Shown piece after piece: positions 7,812 to 16,168 of a stretch of DNA of 32,420 nucleotides. A program made the position numbers and the translations under genes. Positions within the stretch are counted from its first letter, which is position 1. Each line of letters opens with the position of its first letter. Origin of the DNA: a virus. Location of the stretch: IMG/VR virus record IMGVR_UViG_3300031920_000339, positions 1 through 32,420 of that record, one strand, 5' to 3'. Under the pieces are notes generated by a model that worked only from the letters and a program-made list of their open reading frames with translations, made no database searches and was not told where the DNA came from.

Positions 7812-10800
7812 CTACACTGTTACAAGTTGAGACCTTCTTAAATTCTTCACCAGGCCATTTATAGCATCTTCCTTACCATATAATTGATGGGATTTGTTAT
7901 TCAAATTAAAATTGATTGTATATAATTCGCCTTTAGACTGAACTTCCCCTCCACTCTGCATTCTCTGAGGAGCCACAGATGCCTTAGGCAAACCACCTAC
8001 AAAGCCGCCCATTTTAAGACCCGGAATCAAAGATTGAATTTTTTCTTTAGGTATTAATTTTGACCTCAGTGCTTCAAAAAAGTTTAATCCATACTTTTTA
8101 ACAACAGACTTAGGTTGAACAAACTCTCCTGGTTCCAGCATAGCTGGAACTGTGTCCCCTGATCCAGAACCAGGAACATGGCCGCCAAAGGCCATTTTCA
8201 TTATTTCCCCACCACCCTGCTTGGCTTGAACCGTTTTCTCAACAGTTGTATGTGTTGTTTTTATATTCTTTGGAATAGAAGCTAATTTTCTAATAATGTT
8301 ATTTATGTCCGAGATAATCTCGGACTCGTTTATTTCCACCTTAGTTCTCACAATAAACGGGATTGAAGCAACAGCATCTACAATTTTTGCCGTACTTTTT
8401 TGAGCCGCAGTTGCAATGGCCTCATACATATATTGTGTTGCCGCAGTTTCTTGACGGATCCTTGCTATTCTATCATCATGAGCCTGTTTCTCCCATGTTT
8501 CTACATCAGAAGTAGTACCTTTAGCAACATCTGAAATATAATCATAAGATCCATTGATTATATTATTTATACTGGAATAAGAGTTCGACGCAACAGTAAC
8601 AATGTTGTCATATGTTTCTTCGGTCGTCTTTATATTGGCATGGTGATATGTCGCATCCAACTCTGCCATCTTTTGTCGATACTCAGCATGGATTCTGATC
8701 CCATCTTTAGACAATTCCGCTTCTTTAGAATGCACCTCCCCTAAAAGATTAAGTTCAAAATCCCTTTTTGTTTTTAACAACTCAACCCCATTATGATGTT
8801 CTTGTTTAGTCATGGTGATCTTCTTCGCAATTTGACTAAAAACAAAATTATAATGGTTTAATGTTTCTTGTGTACTTTGTGATTGAATCTTAGAAGTCTC
8901 ATCAGCAAGTCTTTTTTCTTCAGAAATAAGATTATCAATGACACTAGAATAATCAGACATGCTATGACCAACAACTATAGTCCCGTTAGAGCTATCCGAA
9001 GGAACGGTTCCTCCTGTGGCCATTTTAACAGGAACCCCGGCATTAACAGACACCATTCCGCCTGTTTGCATTCCAGGAATCAAAGATTGAATTTTTTCTT
9101 TAGGTATTGTCCTTGATCTTAATGCTTCAAATAAACCTTTTCCATATTTCTTTACAGTAGCTTTAGGTTGAACAAACTCTCCTGGTTCCAGCATAGCTGG
9201 AACAGTGTCCCCTGATCCTGAACCAGGAACATGGCCTCCAAAGGCCATTTTAATTATCTCTCCTCCTCCTTGCCTTGCTTGAACTGTTCTCTCGACAGTT
9301 GTTTTTATTATTGCCGTTTCTATAGTCTTTGGGATATCTTTAAGTGTTTTTATATATGCTTTTACTGCCTTGTCCGCCCTATCCAAAGCCTTTAAAGTAG
9401 GAGTAACATCTAATCGTAATTTAGAATCTTTGTTAAAAGACGCTATCTTTTCCTTAAATGAGTTAAATGCACTTTCTGTTTCCTTAATTCTGGTCCTTAC
9501 CGAACCAAGCTCTTCTTCAAATACGCCTATCTTTGAAGAAAAAATTGCTTGTAACGCAGACGTAGAATTAGCAACTCCCGCTACAGCAACCTTAACGGTC
9601 TCTGCAACCGACATAATAGTGTTGCCAGACTCATCCTTAACCTCTTTCGCTAACCCTTGGTATATCCCTCTTGCTTCCTTGGCATACTCACCTGCCTTTT
9701 CGATATTGCCAGCTTGCAATTCAGTATTGGATTTAGCGAGAAGCTCATCTGCTCTTAATTTCTCTTCATTCCATACCTCAAGATCGGTCATTAACTTCTG
9801 ATTCAACTCACGAATTAAATCATCACCTGTTTTAGTGATGTCTGCTCTTTCTTCCTGTGCGTCACGGATAGCGCCTGTAAGACGTTCTTCCTCTGAAATA
9901 AGAGAGTCTATCGTCTTCTTGTATGCAGCCGATCTTTCATCGTATAACTTCTTTATCTCGTCATTTCTTTTTTTCTTTGCTTCAAATATTTCTTTTTCTT
10001 TTTTGTCAGCAGACTCACCAGAGGTTGTTATCTTAGTAAGTATTCCGTCATATGTTTCGTTTACTATTTTTGTTAACTCATTAAAATGCCTGTTGCTTTC
10101 AGCACTAACATCTTTATAATATTGTTGCTTCGTTTTAAATAAAACCCGGGTTCTTTGTTGCTCAGACATTGCAAAAGAAGAAATACGAATTAACTCCCTC
10201 TTCAATCTGGTATCCAACATCCCAAGAATATTATCGTGACCTCTTTGTGCTAATTCTGCAACCAGTTTATAATATTCACCGGTATTTTTTAATTTCTCGT
10301 AATTCTTGTCTCTCAATACAACTATTTTATTTTCTTCCAGGCTTATTAATTTTTGCAAACTATTTTTATGCAATGCTTCTTCTTCGATGCTAAACCTATT
10401 TATCAGTTCTAATTTTTGTTCTTCTGTTCCTATAAAACTATTTAACTCTTTGTTCTTTGCCTCGTGAAATTTAACCTGGGCGATATCATATTTTTCTACT
10501 TCTTGTTCTATATACCCGTCCAACAATTCTAATTTTCGTTCATTAGTATCTCTTGTTATATCTATCGAAATTTCTTCTCTTCTAATAATCCCTTCTAAAA
10601 CAGCCTTAAATCTTGCTTCTGAATTAACTTTATATTGCTCTTCAGCTTGATTTTTACTTTCTAAAGAACCGCTATGCTTAGCCGCATCTTTTAAATAAAG
10701 AGCTTCCTTTTCTTGAAAAGCTTTGTACTCTTTTATAATACCTTCTTTTCTTGAATCGTCTACCTTTTGATAAATCTCTGCCCATATTCCATTAAGCTTG

Positions 10801-13382
10801 CCTACAGCACTTGCATTCCTTACTGCTGCTTCAGCGGTATCGTCAAGATATTTCTTTAATGACACTGACAACTCTGACAACTTGTCTTCAGCCATATCTG
10901 TATGTTTCCCTAATGCACCTGCTATATCCTCTAATGTAGAGCCTGCCGAGACACCATATTCAACTACCTCCCCTGCTAATATTTTTAAAGCCTGTGCCTG
11001 TTGCATAGACATAGCTTCCATTTCCTGTGTTGCCTCTACTCCTTCTACAACTTTGCCTATCACAAAATCAACTGCGGCTCCTATTGATCCGTAATATGAT
11101 TTAATCGCCTTTGAAACAAAACCAATAGCTCCTTTAAGACCAAAAAGCTTAGTAGCAAGTGGAGCGATTTTCTTAAGAACTCCATCTACAGCAATTTCAT
11201 AAAGACCCGTTGCTAATTTGGCTCTATCTATTTTGTTCCCATATTCATCATACAGATTGATTAAGCTTGCTATTTTTTCATCATGTTTGTTCTTTATTAA
11301 TTTGTCGAGCGCTTTTCCTTCATCAGCAAAACTCATTGTTGCGAGGTCAACACTACTGCGTAATTTAGGGTAATCATTTAGAAGTCTTCCCATCACTGAA
11401 GAATATTCTAATGACCCCTTCTCTGCTTCGGCAAGCTTGCTTCTGTATGATTCAAGAGTCTGAACTTGCTTATTGACACTAATTATATTTGCTTCTATAA
11501 CATTTGTTGCATTTGCTATCTTTGCAACCCATGTAGAAATGGCCACAATAACAAGAGACACTCCTATCAGAATAGCGGTATAAGGATTTTTAAGCATCTG
11601 TAGCCACAATTTATTAAAAGCCTTACTAAGAGCTACTATTGCTACCCTCAGAATGCCTGCTCCTTTAGCGGCAACCATTGCCTTAACAGACATGGCTGAG
11701 TAGCCAAAAATAACCGCAGCTAACTCAATCACTATTTTAGAAAAAGCAACCTTTAAAAGTATCATAGCAGTGGTTAGCGCTGTGGTACCTATAATAATTT
11801 TACCAATAGTACTACCTGCCATCTCTGTCAACAAATCTACCACTGGTCTTGTAACTTTATAAAAAATTCTAAATACACCTGTAAGACCAGACTCTCCTAT
11901 AGTGATCGCCAACAACCCAATTTTGTCCATCAGGTTCTTGGACATGACCCCAAGCCCCTCCATCTGCTTAGAAGCCATTTTATGAGCAGTCCCAACATTA
12001 TAAACTTCAGTCAGCATTTTTTGAAAGCCTTCTGCTCCAGCTTCTGTTAAAGCAGATACAGCGGCAGCCCCTCTTAAACCGAACAATTCAAATGCAGCCT
12101 GTGCATCTGGGACAACTCTTGTTAACTCCCCTATAATTGTTTTAAATGAAGCTGTTTTTGGATTTAACTTTGACATGTCTGCGCCGACGGCAGCAAAAGA
12201 AGATCTTAACTTGTTGGTTGGACTGATAAGTCTTGATAAAACTTGTCTAAGACCAGTTCCTATTGTACTTGCTCGCATACCTCTATTGGCAAGGAGCATG
12301 GCTCCAGCAGCAGTTTCCTCTAATGATAAGCCTGCATTGTGTGCAATTGGCGCAATGTAGTTAAATGCTGTGTTTAACTTATTTACTGTCAATTTTGATT
12401 TGTTTACTGCACTTGCAAATATATCAACAATTCGACTCGAATCAGAAGCATTAATACCAAATGCTCTAACTGCGGTTGTAACAAGATCGGCAGCAGTTGT
12501 CATGTCAGACAACGTCCCTGTAGCGAGCAGCGAAACCGCTCCAACTGCATCAATTGACTCTTCTGCTGTAAATCCTGCCTGCCCTAATATAACAGCGGCA
12601 TCAGCTACCTCTTTAGTTGAATATTTGGTTTCACTTGCAACCCTCCTAATTGTTTCCCCTAAAACAATTATTTCTGAATCAGTGGCTCCAGTGATAGCCT
12701 GCAAATTCTTTAATGCCTGGTCAAAGTCAAAAATAACATCTATAGCACTCCCAATTGCTCTTATAACGCCATAAATAGCAGCACTTGCCATACCGTATGC
12801 CATAGTTGATTTCATAGCGCCAGCGAGCGACTTAAGAGCGCTGGTGGTCTCTATTGTTTTCTTACCAACTTCTTTTATTTCTTTCCCTGCTGTTTTTGCG
12901 CTTTTCCCGGCTTTGGTTAAATCTCTTCCATAAAAAGAGGTTTTCTTAGCAGACTTTTCAGCAGCGAAACCGCTTTCCTCGAAACCCTTCTTTGTTATTT
13001 TCATTTCCCCTGACACAATTTTCTGCGTTTTAGATAATCTGTCAGAGTCCTTTATAAAAGTTTTATAATCACCTCCTGCGTCTTTGATTGCGGCAGACTG
13101 CCTAACCAGAGAACCTTCCACCTGCTTTAATGTAGAGGTGTATTTTTTATGAGCAACTGATCCTTTTTCAAAACTTTTATCTATCCATTGTTGTGCTTTG
13201 TTAAAATTTGCTAACTCCTTACTCGCTTTACTTGTTTGGCTTTGAAGAGCAGACATCCCATTGTTGAATGTGGCGAACCTTCTATTGAGCTTAGAAATTT
13301 TACTTTCAAGGCCACTAATAGACTTAGCAAATTCATCTACCTTCCCATAAAAACGAATTCCAAGTTTTATTTCTTTGCCCAT
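7812..13382 (-). CDS. Tail tape measure protein
   Basis: 1856 residues, by far the longest gene. Residues about 215-410 match the conserved tape measure core (ATGATDSEI, TKEVADAAVILGQAGFTAEE, DMTTAADLVTTAVRAFGI, IAPIAHNAGLSLEETA, MRASTIGTGLRQVLSRLI). Two hydrophobic segments lie near residues 530 and 607, followed by long charged helical coiled-coil stretches (about 860-1340). The motif GGHVPGSGSGDTVPAMLEPG occurs twice, near residues 1380 and 1730, inside a duplicated block. The protein sets tail length and may help form a channel at DNA entry. At about 0.15 nm per residue it predicts a tail near 280 nm, if not processed. The start overlaps the chaperone stop as TAATG. Confidence 0.95.
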   Translation of the reverse strand: MGKEIKLGIRFYGKVDEFAKSISGLESKISKLNRRFATFNNGMSALQSQTSKASKELANFNKAQQWIDKSFEKGSVAHKKYTSTLKQVEGSLVRQSAAIKDAGGDYKTFIKDSDRLSKTQKIVSGEMKITKKGFEESGFAAEKSAKKTSFYGRDLTKAGKSAKTAGKEIKEVGKKTIETTSALKSLAGAMKSTMAYGMASAAIYGVIRAIGSAIDVIFDFDQALKNLQAITGATDSEIIVLGETIRRVASETKYSTKEVADAAVILGQAGFTAEESIDAVGAVSLLATGTLSDMTTAADLVTTAVRAFGINASDSSRIVDIFASAVNKSKLTVNKLNTAFNYIAPIAHNAGLSLEETAAGAMLLANRGMRASTIGTGLRQVLSRLISPTNKLRSSFAAVGADMSKLNPKTASFKTIIGELTRVVPDAQAAFELFGLRGAAAVSALTEAGAEGFQKMLTEVYNVGTAHKMASKQMEGLGVMSKNLMDKIGLLAITIGESGLTGVFRIFYKVTRPVVDLLTEMAGSTIGKIIIGTTALTTAMILLKVAFSKIVIELAAVIFGYSAMSVKAMVAAKGAGILRVAIVALSKAFNKLWLQMLKNPYTAILIGVSLVIVAISTWVAKIANATNVIEANIISVNKQVQTLESYRSKLAEAEKGSLEYSSVMGRLLNDYPKLRSSVDLATMSFADEGKALDKLIKNKHDEKIASLINLYDEYGNKIDRAKLATGLYEIAVDGVLKKIAPLATKLFGLKGAIGFVSKAIKSYYGSIGAAVDFVIGKVVEGVEATQEMEAMSMQQAQALKILAGEVVEYGVSAGSTLEDIAGALGKHTDMAEDKLSELSVSLKKYLDDTAEAAVRNASAVGKLNGIWAEIYQKVDDSRKEGIIKEYKAFQEKEALYLKDAAKHSGSLESKNQAEEQYKVNSEARFKAVLEGIIRREEISIDITRDTNERKLELLDGYIEQEVEKYDIAQVKFHEAKNKELNSFIGTEEQKLELINRFSIEEEALHKNSLQKLISLEENKIVVLRDKNYEKLKNTGEYYKLVAELAQRGHDNILGMLDTRLKRELIRISSFAMSEQQRTRVLFKTKQQYYKDVSAESNRHFNELTKIVNETYDGILTKITTSGESADKKEKEIFEAKKKRNDEIKKLYDERSAAYKKTIDSLISEEERLTGAIRDAQEERADITKTGDDLIRELNQKLMTDLEVWNEEKLRADELLAKSNTELQAGNIEKAGEYAKEARGIYQGLAKEVKDESGNTIMSVAETVKVAVAGVANSTSALQAIFSSKIGVFEEELGSVRTRIKETESAFNSFKEKIASFNKDSKLRLDVTPTLKALDRADKAVKAYIKTLKDIPKTIETAIIKTTVERTVQARQGGGEIIKMAFGGHVPGSGSGDTVPAMLEPGEFVQPKATVKKYGKGLFEALRSRTIPKEKIQSLIPGMQTGGMVSVNAGVPVKMATGGTVPSDSSNGTIVVGHSMSDYSSVIDNLISEEKRLADETSKIQSQSTQETLNHYNFVFSQIAKKITMTKQEHHNGVELLKTKRDFELNLLGEVHSKEAELSKDGIRIHAEYRQKMAELDATYHHANIKTTEETYDNIVTVASNSYSSINNIINGSYDYISDVAKGTTSDVETWEKQAHDDRIARIRQETAATQYMYEAIATAAQKSTAKIVDAVASIPFIVRTKVEINESEIISDINNIIRKLASIPKNIKTTHTTVEKTVQAKQGGGEIMKMAFGGHVPGSGSGDTVPAMLEPGEFVQPKSVVKKYGLNFFEALRSKLIPKEKIQSLIPGLKMGGFVGGLPKASVAPQRMQSGGEVQSKGELYTINFNLNNKSHQLYGKEDAINGLVKNLRRSQLVTV
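8023..8249 (-). repeat. Tape measure internal repeat, distal copy
   Basis: About 227 bp highly similar to 9076-9302, offset 1053 bp (351 codons, in frame). It encodes VQAKQGGGEIMKMAFGGHVP, then the DTVPAMLEPGEFVQPK segment, then KEKIQSLIPGLKMGG. Long runs of DNA identity, for example around 8023-8055, show a real duplication. Confidence 0.85.
9076..9302 (-). repeat. Tape measure internal repeat, proximal copy
   Basis: Partner of 8023-8249. It encodes VQARQGGGEIIKMAFGGHVP, the same DTVPAMLEPGEFVQPK core and KEKIQSLIPGMQTGG. Just after it comes DNLISEEKRLADETSKI, which resembles DSLISEEERLTGAI ahead of it, so the duplicated unit may be about 351 residues long with a more diverged helical part. 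Confidence 0.85.
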
Positions 13383-13761
13383 TATGCTCCCAGCCCCATT
13401 TGGTTTGGTAATGTTGACTTGTGGAATCTTATTTGCTTTTCTGCGTTATCGTTACGTTGCTTCTCAGTTAAATCACTTATGTCTTCTGGATGAGGAAACA
13501 TCATCCCCAAACTGTTATTTTCTTTCTTTTTCTTGTCCTTGTCTAAATCTATTCCTTGGATAGCTGCATCGAACTTCATTTTATCTATTGTTCTTTTTTC
13601 TGATTCCTCAAAAAGAACTAATATTTGACTAAAGGTAAGCCCTCCATCTCTGAAGGGCTTGTTGTATATATCGAATAATGTATAATTGTATCTCTCGCAT
13701 ACCGTTGTAATTACGGCCTCTTCTGAAATGCCTTTTGAATCTTCATGAAGAGGCTCTGTAC
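13382..13761 (-). CDS. Frameshift extension of the tail assembly chaperone (gpT-like part)
   Basis: This is the downstream half of a -1 frameshift pair. The frame is open from the slippery site at 13762-13768 to the TAA at 13382-13384 and has no strong start of its own at its beginning. Reading it in full gives GTEPLHEDSKGISEEAVITT, then CERYNYTLFDIYNKPFRDGG, then LTFSQILVLFEESEKRTIDK and a charged tail rich in Lys, Asp and Asn. After slippage at codon 116 of the upstream gene the fusion is about 242 residues. An internal ATG at 13579 would give only 65 residues and no visible ribosome site, so fusion is preferred. As in lambda gpGT, the extension would recruit the tape measure and bring tube subunits to it. 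The stop overlaps the tape measure start. Confidence 0.8.
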
Positions 13762-14109
13762 CTTTTTTAACGAATCCCCATAGTTCATTTCATAAACAAT
13801 CTCTGCCAATTCAATGATTTGCGAATTGGTTACTTGCTTAAGAATGTCTTCCTCGTTATAAGTAACAAGATCAATAATCTTAGCAAAATTCTCTCTGAAT
13901 AACTCAACAAAAAAATGAACCATCTCAATATCGTTTTTTTCTTCTAATTCTTCTCTTGAAGAAAAGAAATGCTGAACCGTTTTTGTAATTAGATCTGTTA
14001 ATTCCAATTGGTCCCCAAAAGACGCAGGGTAAATTTTGATTGTCCTCAGAGTACGAGTCCCTATATCAAAGCTCGTAATCTGAGGATTAATCCTTGATGC
14101 TTCCGGCAT
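13711..14109 (-). CDS. Tail assembly chaperone (gpG-like)
   Basis: 132 residues from the ATG at 14109 behind GGGAAAAC. It is acidic and helical (QLELTDLITKTVQHFFSSRE, NDIEMVHFFVELFRENFAKI, ILKQVTNSQIIELAEIVYEM). Position between tail tube and tape measure is that of the conserved siphovirus tail chaperone. Near its end, codons 114-116 read TTA AAA AAG, containing the slippery heptamer A AAA AAG. Normal decoding ends at 13711. A -1 slip leads into the long open frame that ends at 13382. It keeps the tape measure soluble and guides tube polymerisation in related phages. Confidence 0.8.
   Translation of the reverse strand: MPEASRINPQITSFDIGTRTLRTIKIYPASFGDQLELTDLITKTVQHFFSSREELEEKNDIEMVHFFVELFRENFAKIIDLVTYNEEDILKQVTNSQIIELAEIVYEMNYGDSLKKVQSLFMKIQKAFQKRP
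13762..13768 (-). other. Programmed -1 ribosomal frameshift slippery site
   Basis: On the minus strand the sequence TTA AAA AAG GTA holds A AAA AAG in the zero frame of the chaperone gene. This is the same heptamer used by E. coli dnaX. The -1 frame is open from here for 126 codons to the tape measure start, and the zero frame ends 48 bases beyond the slip site. No strong stem-loop is obvious within about 10 bases downstream, so the stimulator, if any, is not identified. Confidence 0.8.
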
Positions 14110-14159
14110 ATTGTTTTCCCTTTCTTTAATAGATTGTTTTTCTAAACACGGTTACAACT

Positions 14160-14744
14160 CTAATCCCAAAGAATCGTTCCCAATGGTTTTGAATCCCAAA
14201 TTGCATTTCCTCCTGAGACATCAGAATTAGCCGCCTGTGATTCAAAAACAAGAGTAACTGCTGCTGCATCTTCACTGGCAAAACCAAGCTCTGGAGTTGC
14301 GGACACCTGTGCCCTTGGAAAAATGATGTTCATGTGATTCGTGCCATTTGTGTAAGTATAAATAGCTTCCATTCTAACATAAGCAGGAGCCGTTCTGCCG
14401 CCAAGGGCAATCTCACCAGAATGAGTTGTGTATGTCCCATCATCAGGATCAAGCCCCTGTGCTAAAGCCATATTAGCAGGAGTTACCTCTTTAAAAGCAC
14501 ACTCCAATTGAGCAGCCTCTCTTGTAGGGGTAACATAATCAGTGATAAGAGGGAACCCAGACTCTAATTTAAACCAGTCTGTAGGGCCTCTAAAAGTTGT
14601 TGACGCAACAGCGCCAATTGAGTCGGCGCTTGTAAGAATCGCCTCGCCACTACCGATATTGTCCGCAGAATTACCAACCCTTATCTGTGCGAAACCGAGC
14701 ACGATCGAATCGGCATTAATTGTTATTGGTCCACTTCTTGCCAT
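14160..14744 (-). CDS. Major tail tube protein
   Basis: 194 residues with a strong AGGAGG site before the ATG at 14744. The order of features matches phage tail tubes: an N-terminal DSIVLGFAQIRVGNSADN strand, DWFKLESGFPLITDYVTPTR, and a C-terminal IIFPRAQVSATPELGFASED followed by AAVTLVFESQA, the beta strands that form the tube wall. Gly, Ala, Thr and Ser are abundant, with no Cys besides one. It lies directly before the chaperone pair, as expected. With no sheath gene nearby this supports a siphovirus tail. Confidence 0.8.
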   Translation of the reverse strand: MARSGPITINADSIVLGFAQIRVGNSADNIGSGEAILTSADSIGAVASTTFRGPTDWFKLESGFPLITDYVTPTREAAQLECAFKEVTPANMALAQGLDPDDGTYTTHSGEIALGGRTAPAYVRMEAIYTYTNGTNHMNIIFPRAQVSATPELGFASEDAAAVTLVFESQAANSDVSGGNAIWDSKPLGTILWD

Positions 14745-14807
14745 ATCTTCCTCCTTATTGTTTTTAATGTAATTGCCGGATATTCTTCCAACCCAGTTGG
14801 ATTGTTT

Positions 14808-15044
14808 TTATTCAGTCCCATCAAAAAATGGGATAAAGGGCAGAACAGTCCAATGCCCACATCTTTTTCTAAAACACTTTATTTTTACTTCCCCTTTGAT
14901 ATGGATGTCAACAGGAGAAGTCTTGTTCTTATCACCGTCTTTACTTTTACCAAAAACAAAATGCCATGAACCATCACTGGCTCTTTCAATTAATCTTCCA
15001 TGACACTTTTCACAATACACAAATTGCTTCTTGTCATGGATCAT
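14808..15044 (-). CDS. Com-like small zinc-finger protein
   Basis: The start chosen is the ATG at 15044, which overlaps the previous stop as TAATG and has an AAAGATA stretch behind a GGGGGG run. A start at 15074 would add 10 residues. The 78-residue product has C11-x2-C14 (YCEKCHGRLIE) and C57-x4-C62 (IKIKC-type KIKCFRKRCGHW), the layout of Com-type zinc fingers, which in phage Mu bind mRNA and switch on translation of mom. No Mom-like gene is visible here, so the target is unknown. Its place between tail terminator and tube is unusual for a regulator. A structural or RNA-binding zinc ribbon is the safe reading. Confidence 0.6.
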   Translation of the reverse strand: MIHDKKQFVYCEKCHGRLIERASDGSWHFVFGKSKDGDKNKTSPVDIHIKGEVKIKCFRKRCGHWTVLPFIPFFDGTE

Positions 15045-15517
15045 TATATCTTTGCCCCCCATCTTAAAATACATGTTATTTGTTTGACTTTAGTTAAATC
15101 GTCTAATTCCATTTGGCCCCCTTCGATTATACGTTGGACAACAAAACCACCAGACAAAACACCCCATTCTGCAACAGGAGAGCTTTCTCTAAGAGGGATC
15201 CTTGCCATACTGTCTGTTTGCCCGTAGTCAACAAGATAATTAAAAACAATATCTCTTAATTCGGCTAACCTAAAATATTCAGGATCCCTTCTTGTAAAAA
15301 GAAATAAATCAAGAGACAAAGAAGACAATGAGTCCATTTCTATATTTCCAAATCTGACACCCACCCATCTATCTACAGAGGTGCCTTGTAAAGAAGGAGA
15401 ACTAAGGGTCTTGTCAAAAGACAACTGTACTCCATCTTCTGTGTACAAGCCATCAATAAAATACCTCTTTATCGAATCCATTATATTACTTAGGCTTATA
15501 GTAGGGTCAATTGCCAT
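15044..15517 (-). CDS. Tail terminator/tail completion-type protein
   Basis: 157 residues. The ATG at 15517 lies inside the end of the previous gene, so translation is coupled. The pattern (ISLSNIMDSIKRYFIDGLYT, VDRWVGVRFGNIEMDSLSSL, SLDLFLFTRRDPEYFRLAELRD, IVFNYLVDYG) fits proteins that cap the tail tube: a helix, a beta strand carrying WV.VRFG, a strand of LFLFTRRD type and another helix. Position just before the zinc-finger protein and tail tube supports this. I do not recognise a named family with certainty. Confidence 0.55.
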   Translation of the reverse strand: MAIDPTISLSNIMDSIKRYFIDGLYTEDGVQLSFDKTLSSPSLQGTSVDRWVGVRFGNIEMDSLSSLSLDLFLFTRRDPEYFRLAELRDIVFNYLVDYGQTDSMARIPLRESSPVAEWGVLSGGFVVQRIIEGGQMELDDLTKVKQITCILRWGAKI

Positions 15518-15713
15518 TTTTTACACTCTCTAATACTTCATTAAGCATCTTTGCAAAGTTAGTTAACTCTTCTACTGCCGTTTGTGTTTCGTCGTCACAA
15601 ACAATAACATTACTTTTGCTTAAAGCGAAAGATAATTTATTTATTTCAGCCATACTCAAATCAAAAATAATGGAAATCTCTTTTGGTTTTATATCTATAA
15701 CTTTCATAACCAT
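15507..15713 (-). CDS. Small protein in head-tail junction operon
   Basis: 68 residues, helical and mildly acidic (DLSMAEINKLSFALSKSNVI, AVEELTNFAKMLNEVLESVK). The frame has two starts: ATG at 15713 with GGAT close upstream, and ATG at 15707, which overlaps the previous stop as ATGA. Both are plausible and give 68 or 66 residues. No motif is visible. It sits between the tail completion gene and the tail terminator-type gene and overlaps both, so it is probably a real member of the operon. The function is unknown. Confidence 0.55.
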   Translation of the reverse strand: MVMKVIDIKPKEISIIFDLSMAEINKLSFALSKSNVIVCDDETQTAVEELTNFAKMLNEVLESVKNGN

Positions 15714-16168
15714 AAATCCGATATTCTATTTAGCATATTATTAGCACGTTTTTGTATTAATTCTCCGTCTATGTATTCATATGCAGTTGGCTCAAATAAA
15801 GGTCTTCTTGACTCTTCCTTTGTCGCATATACAGAACTCCTGGCAATTTCACTTATTCCTGCGCCCCACCCCTCTTGGCATCTAAAAGACTCAACCTCAT
15901 TAAAAAGTTGTCCGGAAAGCCTCCAAGGAGCAGGATACCCTTTTTTACCATGTTTTTTCTTCCATGATGCATAATCTTTATTATATGGGGGAATTGGTGT
16001 TTTTCTTGTTAATATATTTTTCAACAATAATTGACGATAATCTATACTAAGAATTTCATTAAAAGCGCCTCCATTGTCTATGAGTTGCCTTCTTACTTCT
16101 TTTTCTATTTTTTTTAAAGAAGAAAGAACGTGTTTAATATCTTGTTCGTCAAATTGTATTTTTAGCAT
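15704..16168 (-). CDS. Tail completion/virion morphogenesis protein
   Basis: The start chosen is the ATG at 16168, inside the end of the previous gene (coupled translation). A longer frame to 16303 would overlap that gene deeply and lacks a ribosome site. The 154-residue product has an N-terminal helix (IKHVLSSLKKIEKEVRRQLI), the region TRKTPIPPYNKDYASWKKKHG with PAPWRLSGQLFNEVESF, and a SSVYATKEESRR segment. The Y..WKKKHG...L.SG.L pattern is that of phage tail completion or HK97 gp10-type neck proteins. It resumes the structural genes right after the glycan cassette. Confidence 0.65.
   Translation of the reverse strand: MLKIQFDEQDIKHVLSSLKKIEKEVRRQLIDNGGAFNEILSIDYRQLLLKNILTRKTPIPPYNKDYASWKKKHGKKGYPAPWRLSGQLFNEVESFRCQEGWGAGISEIARSSVYATKEESRRPLFEPTAYEYIDGELIQKRANNMLNRISDLWL

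Noticed and set aside
8883-12774. Several plus-strand open frames of 60-140 codons inside the tape measure
   Set aside because: Shadow frames of a clearly coding minus-strand gene. They have no ribosome sites and no family-like sequence.
13382-13579. Independent 65-residue gene starting at the ATG at 13579
   Set aside because: No ribosome site, and the same frame continues upstream with coding-like sequence to the slippery site, so it is the end of the frameshift product.
13637-13660. Inverted repeat AAGCCCT/AGGGCTT as a frameshift stimulator
   Set aside because: It lies about 100 bases beyond the slippery site, too far for a -1 stimulator, and sits within the coding extension. Only a 7-bp stem with a 10-base loop.
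14787-14801. Hairpin TCCAAC-CCA-GTTGGA followed by a T-rich stretch on the plus strand
   Set aside because: It would be a terminator only for plus-strand transcription, and no plus-strand gene is present. On the minus strand there is no T-run behind it.
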